Origin: Nemertoderma westbladi
Lineage: Eukaryota; Xenacoelomorpha; Nemertodermatida; Nemertodermatidae
Assembly (NCBI GenBank): GCA_032718475.1
Contig: JAUCBJ010008209.1
Coordinates: 1-64,000 of the forward strand
DNA length: 64,000 nt
Direction: 5' to 3'
Shown here: one piece after another, positions 55,950 to 64,000 of the stretch
How positions within the stretch are numbered: the stretch's first letter is position 1
Layout of the letters: each line of letters begins with the position of its first letter
Translations under genes and position numbers: made by a program
Notes under the pieces: generated by a model
The model's input: the letters and a program-made list of their open reading frames with translations, nothing else
Databases searched by the model: none
What the model was told of the DNA's origin: nothing

Positions 55950-56153
55950 GTGCGAGGTATGGCGTGCGGCGGAGTGAGTGGGTCTAACCTTTATAGCGGA
56001 ATCCGCAAAGAATCAGAAATTTCCACCGATTCAGAATCGGCGGAATATTCACACGAACCTTTTACCCCTGCAATAAGCTATTATTTGGAGATGTTGTATA
56101 TCCTGTACAGTTTTTATTTAAGTGTCAGTTTTTATTGTTGTTTTATACGGTAA
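55950..56153 (+). CDS. Small ORF, unsupported
   Basis: 67 residues; the first half (RGMACGGVSGSNLYSGIRKE, STDSESAEYSHEP) is polar, the last 20 hydrophobic. No family. Listed only because it is the sole frame between the MITE end and the LINE fragment. Confidence 0.12.
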   Translation: MRGMACGGVSGSNLYSGIRKESEISTDSESAEYSHEPFTPAISYYLEMLYILYSFYLSVSFYCCFIR

Positions 56154-56324
56154 ACTAGAAACGTTTTTAATTGGTTATAAGACCATCAGCCATACCTCGC
56201 GACGATTCCTTACTATTGGTTAAATGATGTGCTGTTATAATGTGCCTTTATTTTCAGTTAAATATTTATATAATCGGCATGCTGTATTTGTATTGTTATG
56301 CCGGCTTAACAAACAAAATTGAGC

Positions 56325-56450
56325 TGCCATCACACTATCGGCATACGGCATTGCAGCTTGCATTAAGAATGCTATACCGGCTTGACGACAAAATTGCGCC
56401 GCCACAATCCCATATCCCCCCATGACTTATCGCGAGATTATCTGCATCAT
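56325..56450 (-). mobile_element. Diverged LINE 3' fragment
   Basis: GCATTGCAGCTTGCATTAAG and the following bases up to ATTATCTGCATCAT align, with many changes, to 12088-12195, the C-terminal end of the RTE-like LINE. This is an older copy of the same family as 5364-5490. Confidence 0.6.
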
Positions 56451-58249
56451 ATATAATTTTATGTTAAGGTTAACTAACTTGTGTTATGTAACTTATATAA
56501 CTCATATTAAGTAACTTTGAGGAAGAGATGCAGTAGCAGCTAAGCTCGGAATTCCTCTCCGTAAAGCGAATTAAAGGACATTAATAATTGTTATAAATTA
56601 ATAAACAGAGTTAAGAAAACCTCTCAGCGGGTTATTTTATTTCTCACGGTTATTTAATTTGTTTAATCAATAACAACATCATTTCTCAACTATGCTGTTA
56701 TACTATGCTATTATACTACTATACTATGCTACTTACGAATATGATTATGTATATTGTTGAGTTGTAGCGATGGTTGGGCTGCAATGAGTTGACTATATCC
56801 AACGGACCTCAACCTCAATGGCGGACGGGAAATAAATAAATAAGGCGATGATTTTTACAATAAACATGCAACAGCGTACCCTTAGCAGAGCAGCAGAGCA
56901 AACTGCTCGTTGGGGCAGTTTCCCAGGTTACGGATAGGGATAACATTTCACACATCGCACTAATTGTAATTTGTCTGCGTATACGACTGTGTATTACAAT
57001 TAGACAGGAGGAAGTTTCTTTGGTTAATGCAAGTCATTCTTAGTTTGCATCTTCCAATCTCTGTTTCTTGGAGTCTGTGTCATATATGCTAGTTACGGGG
57101 GCGGAGACAGATTCCATCTTATACTGAGAGGTCAGCCTCGGGGCCACTCAGTATACGTGCAGGTTGGGGGTGCCGGCCTTACGAATAACAGAATCACTCT
57201 TGAATTTCACTAATTAAAATGGCCTTTTTAAGAGAGGATACACTGCAAGACTGCAAGGCTTACTAATTAATATGTTGTGAATAGTCGGTCTATATTGGTG
57301 GGGGGGGGGGGGGGGGGGGGGTGTCTCTCGATGCTGCAAAGGATACATCACACTCAGCAATATGTGGATTACCGCGGCAATAATACCCTAATTTCGTATT
57401 CATAATGTCATCAAAAACCCACGGCCAGATCTTTTATAACTCCAATAGTGTAACAACTACACGACACCTACAACCACCCCTAATATAAGTGAGAGTTACA
57501 CGGCGTACCTGAAGCAAATCCAAGCTAACAATAACACAAATTATAGTCTAATTTAAATTCTTTGTATTCTGAGATTATAAAGCAAAAAATAATAGTCGTT
57601 AATATAGTATATTGGCGATTAATTCATTTATAATCAGTAATCAGATATGTAGAAAATTGTATCATCTAATACTCCCGCTTAGACATGCAGCAGTTGGCGA
57701 ACAAATTATTTTGCAAAATGAATCTTGGGTGTGTCTGGAATAAGCGAAGTGTGTGGAAATTATAACAAAATTAATGCGAAAAAGTTGTTTATTCCAATTA
57801 TTTGACTAATAATGTAGAATTCCTTCATTATAGTCGTATGTTATATAAAGTTCAATAGCGTGTTATATAATTTTACTTTATATCACATTTACTGGGAGAG
57901 ATGGAATTTTTCGAAAATGGGATTTTCTCTGCAAATATTAATTCCAGAGGCGACACAAAGGTTAATGTAGGTAAGGATAGGGCGCCACAAATACCCCGAG
58001 GTTATCATATACTCACCGTATATTAATATCACGAACTGAAGCCCCGCCGCATATGGAGAAAAAATCAATAAATGTGGCGTTAAGCAATTAATGATTTTTT
58101 TTATGAATGACATTTAATAAAGATAATGTCAAATACATTAATACATAAGGAACCAATAACTATATTACACGAATTCAAAAGAGTTCACTTCAATCAATAA
58201 CAATAATCTATTGCTATGGTTACTGTATGATGAACACGCTTTGCTATGG
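56451..58249. other. No recognisable gene; G run at 57300
   Basis: AT-rich spacer downstream of RBM26/27. A 22-nt G run lies at 57300-57321. The small minus frame at 57889-58113 has no recognised motif. Confidence 0.4.
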
Positions 58250-60964
58250 TTACCGTTTCCAAGGGCGTTCGAGGTCCAAATCGTCGTCATCGTCTTCATC
58301 ATATTCCTCGTCCCCCAGTAAGTCCCTCGCCAGATCGGCCACTTTCGGCTCGATCGACTGGGGTTTAACCTGATGATGGGGCGACTGCTGATTGGCTGGG
58401 AGTTTGGGACTGAGGACCTCAGTGGGAACGTTCCACTGGATCACCAACGGCTTACCCTGGAACACCCGGCCGTTCATCACGGCCGACTCGGCCTCGTGGC
58501 GCGTCGAGTAGGTTACCACGCAACGGCCGTCCTCCGCAGTAAAATGTTTCGATTCGATGACCCCGAACTGAGAAAAGTGGTCCTCTAAGTCGTCCTCAGT
58601 CGCGTTACCGGGGTAACCGCTGACGATAAAGGACTTGGGCCGGTGGTCTACCGTGGAGATACTGTTGAAGAGGAACCGAGCGCCCCTTGCGGATCTCCTA
58701 CCTCGGATTCCCCGGCCACCACGACGACCCATATCGGGTACCGCCAACCCCATCCTGGAGGCCTCCACTCTCATACTGTTAACCCGAAGTTTAAGATTCT
58801 TTGTGTCCTCGTCGGTTAGCTCCTTATTGAGGAGGTCCATCTCCGCGTCCAACAACTCCTTCTTCATTTCTATCTTATTTCTAGGTTTATTACTCGGTTT
58901 AACATTGCCATCGAGTTCTCTCTTTAGACTCGTTATAACCTTATCGAGTAGCTTTATGGCCCCGACAACCGTCACCTTCTCTTTCCCCTTTAGGTTCTTC
59001 GATTCTAGACGTTCCAATAATTTCTTCTGCTCAACGACTTGCCGCTCCAACAGCAATCGTTTCTGCCTCTTTATATCCAAAGACAATTTAATCGCGAGAT
59101 TCTGTTTAGCGACTTTGTTATTCTTCTTCAGTTCGCTCGCCGGCGGTATCTTAGCAACGGCGAACGCAACCTGAGGCGGTCGGACGACGTCGCCGCCTCC
59201 CGGGGCCACGACAACCCGGTTGCTAGGCGGCAACGAATCAGTCACGGGCGTGGCGACCGCGGTGGTTACCGCGGGGTCTATCGAGGCGACGGTAACCGCG
59301 GTTACCGCGCTCTGCTCCTGAGTTCCCTGATGCCAAAAGAGTTTAATGAATCGGTTGCCCATGACTGCGTCGGCACAGGTGTAGGCTTGCCGCGCCTCCG
59401 AGTTGGCGTCGAACGCGACGAGCGCTGCGTCCGCCATCCCGCTGTACGAGGCGTCCACGCTCGTAACCGTGCCGAAACGCTCGAAGTATTCCCGGATCTT
59501 ATCGACGGTGTTGAGATCCGACGGGATCCGTCGCATCTCTAGCTTGGTCCCCCCCGAATGCCCCCCTCGAAAGCCGCGGAAGCCCCCTCGGTAGTTTACC
59601 TGCCGAGGGGGGCGGTAGAAGGGGGGCTCCTGGGAAGGAGGGGGTCCCGCAGTGAGGTCGACCAGGTTGCGAGCGAGGGGGAACATATCGGGGGCGAACT
59701 GGGGGGGCAGGAACATCGGGGGCGGGTAGACGGAGGTATCCATGGGGTAGAGGGGCGGGGGGTTGGGGGGCAGGAAGAGGGGGCTCCCCAGGGGGAACTG
59801 GGGGGGATCCATCCCGGGGGTCTCGGGGTTGTATCCGTCGACCGGGGGGACGGGGGGCAGCGGTTGGTACATCGGGGGGGCGCTGGGGTACAGCGAGGGC
59901 GGGGGCATCGTGTAGATGGGGGCGCCGACCGGGGGCGGCACAGGAGGGGGCCGGGGGGACGACTTGGACGGCTCCACCGTGATCGCATCCATCCCGTGGT
60001 CGTAGGGGCAGCCGTCGCCGCGGATACAGTAGCCCTTCTCGTCGAAGTCCGGACAGCGGAGCTCGGTGGTGGGGGCCCCGGGGTGCAGGGGGAGCATCGT
60101 GATGGTGGGTGACAATCCCCGGGTGTCCCTGTCCCGTAGTGGCGGGGACATCCTGTGGTTGGGACTGCGGGACCTCATGTGTCTGTGGTGCCGGTGTCCC
60201 GGGGACCTCCGTCGGTTGCTGCGCCACGGACTCCCCTTATTCCTGCGACTCGGGCTGTATCGACGGGTGCGACGACCAGCGGGGGACCGACGCAACTTCC
60301 CGGAGAACTTCCGACCGGAGTGTTTGGACGCCGCCTGGCGGCGTGGAGGGGAACCCTCATCACTCTCCGTGATAGAAGGGCTGCTCTGGGAACGAGTGCG
60401 TGGGCCCCTAGTCGGGGGGACGGCTAGACCCACAGGGGGCAGCGTGACGCCCCCTGCGGGGGCGGTTATTCCTCCAATCCCACCCACAGGGTCGGTAGTC
60501 GCCTCGGTCGGCGGATCCAACGGCTGAAACACGACGGGGTTTGGACGCATTGCTTCGTCGATGGAATGAGACGCAACCGAGTTGAATACCTCGTCGGGGA
60601 TGAGGTTGGGAACAACCTCGGTGTCCAGGAAGGGGGGCGAGTCCATCGGGAATGGTGGCGAGTTCATGGGGTCCCCCGGGGTAACTTCAGGTTCCGGCGA
60701 GTATGGTTCGTCTAACGGGTTGTGCGCCATGTAGGATTTCGTGTCCAGAGCGACAAACAGCCGCTCCACAAACGGTTCTGTGTGATCCTGCAGGAAGACT
60801 TTGAGACATTCGGAACAGCTGTCTCGTATTGTCGCGCGGTCCTTATCCTTTTTGACAAGAGCGATAACGTACTTAGCCAATGCGACAGGATCCGCGTCGC
60901 ATATCGGCTCCAACGTTCTCTCCAACCACGGTTTGAATAAATCGACTCCCTCAATTGCAGGCAT
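58250..60964 (-). CDS. RBM26: RNA-binding protein RBM26/RBM27
   Basis: 904 residues in one frame. RBM26 and its paralogue RBM27 link nuclear polyadenylated RNAs to the exosome-associated PAXT pathway. The N-terminal PWI-like helical domain is at residues 1-75 (LFKPWLERTLEPICDADPVA, ALVKKDKDRATIRD). An Arg/Ser-rich stretch follows (about 190-280), then a CCCH zinc finger RCPDFDEKGYCIRGDGCPYD (about 303-322) and a proline-rich region (about 335-450). RRM 1 (KLEMRRIPSDLNTVDKI, FERFGTVTSVD) spans about 473-545, a coiled coil about 600-740, and RRM 2 (KSFIVSGYPGNATEDDLEDH, FSQFGVIESKHF) about 773-845. The acidic C-terminus is LLGDEEYDEDDDDDLD then RPWKR. Length and order match the family. The two paralogues cannot be told apart here; an invertebrate probably has only one. 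No introns; strongly GC-rich coding sequence. Confidence 0.9.
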   Translation of the reverse strand: MPAIEGVDLFKPWLERTLEPICDADPVALAKYVIALVKKDKDRATIRDSCSECLKVFLQDHTEPFVERLFVALDTKSYMAHNPLDEPYSPEPEVTPGDPMNSPPFPMDSPPFLDTEVVPNLIPDEVFNSVASHSIDEAMRPNPVVFQPLDPPTEATTDPVGGIGGITAPAGGVTLPPVGLAVPPTRGPRTRSQSSPSITESDEGSPPRRQAASKHSGRKFSGKLRRSPAGRRTRRYSPSRRNKGSPWRSNRRRSPGHRHHRHMRSRSPNHRMSPPLRDRDTRGLSPTITMLPLHPGAPTTELRCPDFDEKGYCIRGDGCPYDHGMDAITVEPSKSSPRPPPVPPPVGAPIYTMPPPSLYPSAPPMYQPLPPVPPVDGYNPETPGMDPPQFPLGSPLFLPPNPPPLYPMDTSVYPPPMFLPPQFAPDMFPLARNLVDLTAGPPPSQEPPFYRPPRQVNYRGGFRGFRGGHSGGTKLEMRRIPSDLNTVDKIREYFERFGTVTSVDASYSGMADAALVAFDANSEARQAYTCADAVMGNRFIKLFWHQGTQEQSAVTAVTVASIDPAVTTAVATPVTDSLPPSNRVVVAPGGGDVVRPPQVAFAVAKIPPASELKKNNKVAKQNLAIKLSLDIKRQKRLLLERQVVEQKKLLERLESKNLKGKEKVTVVGAIKLLDKVITSLKRELDGNVKPSNKPRNKIEMKKELLDAEMDLLNKELTDEDTKNLKLRVNSMRVEASRMGLAVPDMGRRGGRGIRGRRSARGARFLFNSISTVDHRPKSFIVSGYPGNATEDDLEDHFSQFGVIESKHFTAEDGRCVVTYSTRHEAESAVMNGRVFQGKPLVIQWNVPTEVLSPKLPANQQSPHHQVKPQSIEPKVADLARDLLGDEEYDEDDDDDLDLERPWKR

Positions 60965-62255
60965 TTTGACAAGGTTATTGATAAGTAATTACTATTCTTA
61001 CTGCTGTCTGGCTGTACTGTCTTATCACAGTTGTCAAATGTCAGTGTATTACAGTATTATCTATGTATAGGCCTATTACATTTACAGTAGGTACTGACAG
61101 ACTGAAGTAGGCCTATTTCTGCTATTTCTGTATTTGGCCTAATACGCAGAGCAGATGACGAACAGAGAGCAGGAGAGAGAGACACAGACGTTTGGACGTA
61201 GGGCAGTTGTAGGCCCTATGGCAGCGGCCCACGGCAGGGCCTGCTAGGAAAGGACATGGATTAAATTACACTCCACGATTGCAAAGAACAATACTTTCAT
61301 ACACTGATAATATTTAATAAAATCATTTTACAAGACGTGATAAATTCGATAATATACTATAATACTAATATATTCGACACTCCCTAGTAGCACATAACGT
61401 TCACACACAGCTTTTGGACGTTGAGAACATGTCCACTCCATAAACGTCGCACATAATGTACCAGATTTCAACGTTCTAAATTAGTCTCCATATAATAACG
61501 CCTAAATGGTGTTGGTGTTTCAACTGAAAAGTAACGTTCATCAATGGTATCAGTTAATTTCCCGTTAATGTTCTTGGACGTTTGAATGGCGTCCAAAGCA
61601 ATAACCAGTTCAATTTGAGTTCAGAAACTGAAAAGTAACGATTTGTAAATGGCAAGTTATATTTCCGTTTTCTATTGTGAACGTTGCAATATTGTTTATT
61701 ATCCAATAAAAATTAACCAGTTCAATTTCAGTTCACATATTTTTAAAATTGTCGTTCAAAAAATGTCCAAACTATGTTTTTCATAACCGTAGTTCAATAG
61801 CGGTTCAATACTAAACATTTTCCGTTCAAAATAATAATTATCTGAACGACAAACTTTCCCACGCTATGGGAACCAGTGTCTGTGATGAGTCATCCAATTA
61901 CAGGCAATACTGGATCTGCCCAAGTACTGAATGATGTAAAAATAGTGGTATATTGGTTCATACAGAACTCAGGAGCAAAGTATACAGTAGTACTGTATAA
62001 CGGTGTGTAATACAACATACTGCATTGTATAACTGTAATTTAAATTAATTTTTGTTGCGTCTCAATTATTTGCTGTATATATATATATATATATTATATG
62101 TATATTTATATTATACATGTATGTATAAATGAGCATCACATTAGAAAGATTCGGTTTCATATTTGTGCAAGAGTATACAGTTTATAAAAGTATAGGCCTA
62201 ACAGTATATCACTTGAAGTAAAAGTAACAGTAGTATCACTTGAATCACCTGACCT
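60965..62255. promoter_or_regulatory. Spacer upstream of RBM26/27 with an AACGTT-rich block
   Basis: 61390-61850 contains at least nine ACGTT/AACGT words and two imperfect copies of an ACTGAAAAGTAACG-led unit (about 61525, 61628), with CCAGTTCAATTT.AGTTCA at 61608 and 61719. The rest is AT-rich; a TA microsatellite lies at 62079-62095. The RBM26/27 promoter should be close to 60965-61300, but no core element was recognised. Confidence 0.4.
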
Positions 62256-62333
62256 GGTCAGGTCAGGTATTCTAGGTCATTGATCAAGAAAACTTGCCAC
62301 CTCCATGCAGCATAAAGGAGGTGCCACCTGTAG
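62256..62333 (+). mobile_element. Fragment of the Crypton 5' end
   Basis: GGTCAGGTATTCTAGGTCAT and onward to ATGCAGCATAAAGGAGGTGC and CACCTGTAG is the reverse complement of about 40731-40802, which contains the first codons (MQHKGGATCS) of the Crypton recombinase and its upstream sequence. The match ends sharply at 62333, where the LINE 5' region begins. Confidence 0.65.
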
Positions 62334-64000
62334 CTGCATAGACCCTCTTACTAGGGCAAATCTGGTCCTGTAACTAGGACCCCCTTCGTTCTGGGATAAG
62401 GACGCCCTTGGTCCTGGATTAAGGACCCATATACTTGGCTGCAGGGGTATATGGCCTGACCAGGCAGATGGTGATCTACCAATGGCTGGTTAGGAGTAGA
62501 GTGTTCTCATGTCCACTCTGAGGGCACTTCACTGCGACCTGCACCTGGCAGCAAGGGTACAGGGCATGACCCAGCAGATGAGCTGCAACAGCCAATGGTG
62601 GGTCATGTACGCCAGAGTAGATATGGGTGATGGGCCTCATATCTGACTCCATTGCGACACCCACCCTGTGGAATGGCAAACCAGGGTGTGGTATTTGCCC
62701 CGAGAGCTGACTCGGCAAAAAAGCACCCCCCAACCCCCACTATGGATTACATTAGCAATGCGGAGGTCCGGCCACTAGAGGCCAGTGGAATTACCGGACA
62801 CAATCGGCCTCACAGGCGTCAGTTAACTCCTGACCGGCTGCCTGTCTCACCCCCTACTGGAGAGAGAGCAGCCAACAATTCTTTGAGTCCCTTTCCTGAT
62901 GACCTTTCTGGCCCAAACCCTGGGTCACCAGGGAGGCCAGATTGTGATGGGGAGAGGGATTCTGGAGTTGGAGGCTACTCTCATGTTCCACCCCGACCAA
63001 CAAAGCCATTGGTGAATCTGAGGCAAGTCACTAGACTAGCCTCAGTAAACACCCTAACACTCGGGTCCCCAATGCGACAAGGTGAGCTGACTGCCTTGGC
63101 AGATAAGCTTTCTCTTAGCGCAGTGGGTGTTCAAGAGCACCGAATGCAGACTGGACAGACTGATGAGGTTCTGATTAAGGACATGGGGGGCGGTTGGCGA
63201 CTCGCCCTCGCGTCAGCAGATGATAGTGGCAATGGTGGAATTGGTCTATTGATGAATCCAACTGCACATGCAGCATTGGACAAAATAGACCAAATCTCTA
63301 ACCGCATCATCCGTTGCCACTTCTCATGTTCTGGAAGACTGGCTAAGAAGTTTCCTAAGGTGGTTCTGATTGTGTGCTACTCTCCAACTAGTGTTGCCCC
63401 TGTAGAGGAGGTGGAAAATTTCTACCACAATCTACAAGCAGCAACTGATGGAGTGGATCAGCATGCATTCTTAACATTCCTGGGAGACTTTAATGCAAGT
63501 CTGCATCAATCACCTACATCGCCCTGGGTCTATAGCAATAGTGTTAACCGAAATTCTGTCCATCTTCAGGATTTTATCTCTGGAAATGGATTGTTTTCGG
63601 CTGGAACCCAGTTCAAGAAGCGAACTGGAAAGCTATGGACTCATAGTGGACCCAGTGGTCACAAGTCCCAGATAGACCATATTCTGTTTCGTAGGAAATA
63701 CAGGAGCTCTATACAAGACTGTAATGCATTTACACTTCGACCCTTCTCCAGTGATCACCGCCTTATTGTGGCCAAGGTAAGACTTAGTCTGCGTGCTAGC
63801 AGAACAACGAAATCTGCCTTGCCACGGCATGACTGGTCCTCTCTGTTGCAACAGCCAAGTGTGAGATCCAGCTTCACACTACAGCTGAGCAACAGGTATG
63901 AGGCTCTTGCCTCTGAGGCGGCAGATCACTGTGAGGGCTATACTGCCTTTACAGAAGCAGTTAAGTTAGCAGCTGCAGAAACAGTTCCTGTATACCCTCG
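62334..64000 (+). mobile_element. LINE with intact endonuclease frame, runs off the window
   Basis: The 5' UTR-like sequence 62334-62741 holds two loosely similar units (GACCAGGCAGATGGTG... and GACCCAGCAGATGAGC...). A long open frame follows. The copy looks 5' complete because the UTR is continuous with the frame. It could be the same RTE-like family as 11777-12994, but the two do not overlap, so this cannot be shown here. Confidence 0.7.
62742..64000 (+). CDS. LINE ORF (endonuclease domain), 3' end beyond the window
   Basis: The frame is open from the ATG at 62742 to the window end: 419 codons with no stop. The N-terminal 100 residues are Pro/Ser-rich (MDYISNAEVRPLEASGITGH). The apurinic/apyrimidinic-type endonuclease follows: VNTLTLGSPMRQGELTALAD, LSAVGVQEHRMQTGQ with the catalytic Glu, VVLIVCYSPTSVAP, FLTFLGDFNASLHQS with G-D-F-N, GHKSQIDHILFRRKY and FSSDHRLIVAKVRLS with S-D-H. 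All the endonuclease motifs are intact, so this is among the least damaged element genes in the window. RT should follow outside. The style of the N-terminal motif is RTE-like; the clade is not certain. Confidence 0.8.
   Translation, partial: MDYISNAEVRPLEASGITGHNRPHRRQLTPDRLPVSPPTGERAANNSLSPFPDDLSGPNPGSPGRPDCDGERDSGVGGYSHVPPRPTKPLVNLRQVTRLASVNTLTLGSPMRQGELTALADKLSLSAVGVQEHRMQTGQTDEVLIKDMGGGWRLALASADDSGNGGIGLLMNPTAHAALDKIDQISNRIIRCHFSCSGRLAKKFPKVVLIVCYSPTSVAPVEEVENFYHNLQAATDGVDQHAFLTFLGDFNASLHQSPTSPWVYSNSVNRNSVHLQDFISGNGLFSAGTQFKKRTGKLWTHSGPSGHKSQIDHILFRRKYRSSIQDCNAFTLRPFSSDHRLIVAKVRLSLRASRTTKSALPRHDWSSLLQQPSVRSSFTLQLSNRYEALASEAADHCEGYTAFTEAVKLAAAETVPVYP

Noticed and set aside
58373-60527. 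Several overlapping frames on both strands, up to 242 codons, Pro- or Gly-rich
   Set aside because: They are shadows of the GC-rich RBM26/27 coding sequence.

Overview
The window is AT-rich nuclear DNA from an animal. Three conserved animal genes (a SLU7 splicing factor, an XRCC4 repair protein and an RBM26/27 RNA-binding protein) lie scattered in a dense field of transposable elements. The range of elements (Gypsy LTR, several LINE lineages, a tRNA-derived SINE, Crypton, Merlin, pogo-like, hAT-like, TTAA-type foldback elements) fits a marine invertebrate genome; the species cannot be named from sequence alone. Most protein-coding traces are element remnants with frameshifts or stops. The three conserved genes are each one uninterrupted reading frame, which is striking because an element-derived gene at 7.4-11.4 kb appears to have kept introns.

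Layout. 1-5361: a Ty3/Gypsy element on the minus strand; its gag, protease and integrase are readable, but reverse transcriptase plus RNase H are replaced by an in-frame 12-bp tandem array. 5364-6310: nested LINE and gag fragments and a G/C hairpin. 7451-11388: a decayed ZMYM1-like / hAT-type gene. 11777-18137: LINE fragments, a PHD/Ulp1 cassette remnant and a decayed transposase. 18789-23014: two non-autonomous foldback elements and one unexplained coding candidate. 23165-24520: an integrase-core remnant facing a HECT-like remnant. 24778-28140: two partial LINEs. 28798-29600: a DUF4806-like reading frame. 31140-34072: pogo-like remnants with another element protein and a tRNA-derived SINE inside. 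36421-39120: a second Ulp1/PHD cassette and a LINE. 39349-41019: Crypton recombinase. 41635-42796: Merlin transposase followed by two orphan histone-type 3' stem-loops. 43174-44789: a LINE that keeps its 5' part. 45339-47072: SLU7. 47427-48155: a TTAA foldback element. 48964-50095: a pyrimidine-rich minisatellite. 52060-53352: a palindrome and a LINE 3' end. 53767-54747: XRCC4. 58250-60964: RBM26/27. 62256-64000: a Crypton fragment, then a LINE whose endonuclease frame runs off the window.

The three host genes do not form an operon or an obvious pathway: SLU7 acts in the second step of splicing, XRCC4 in non-homologous end joining, and RBM26/27 in nuclear RNA surveillance. The best leads are the Gypsy element with a minisatellite in place of its polymerase, the tandem histone-type stem-loops behind a transposase, and a Ulp1-protease/PHD two-ORF cassette present in two copies. 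All family names rest on motif reading by eye; no search was run.
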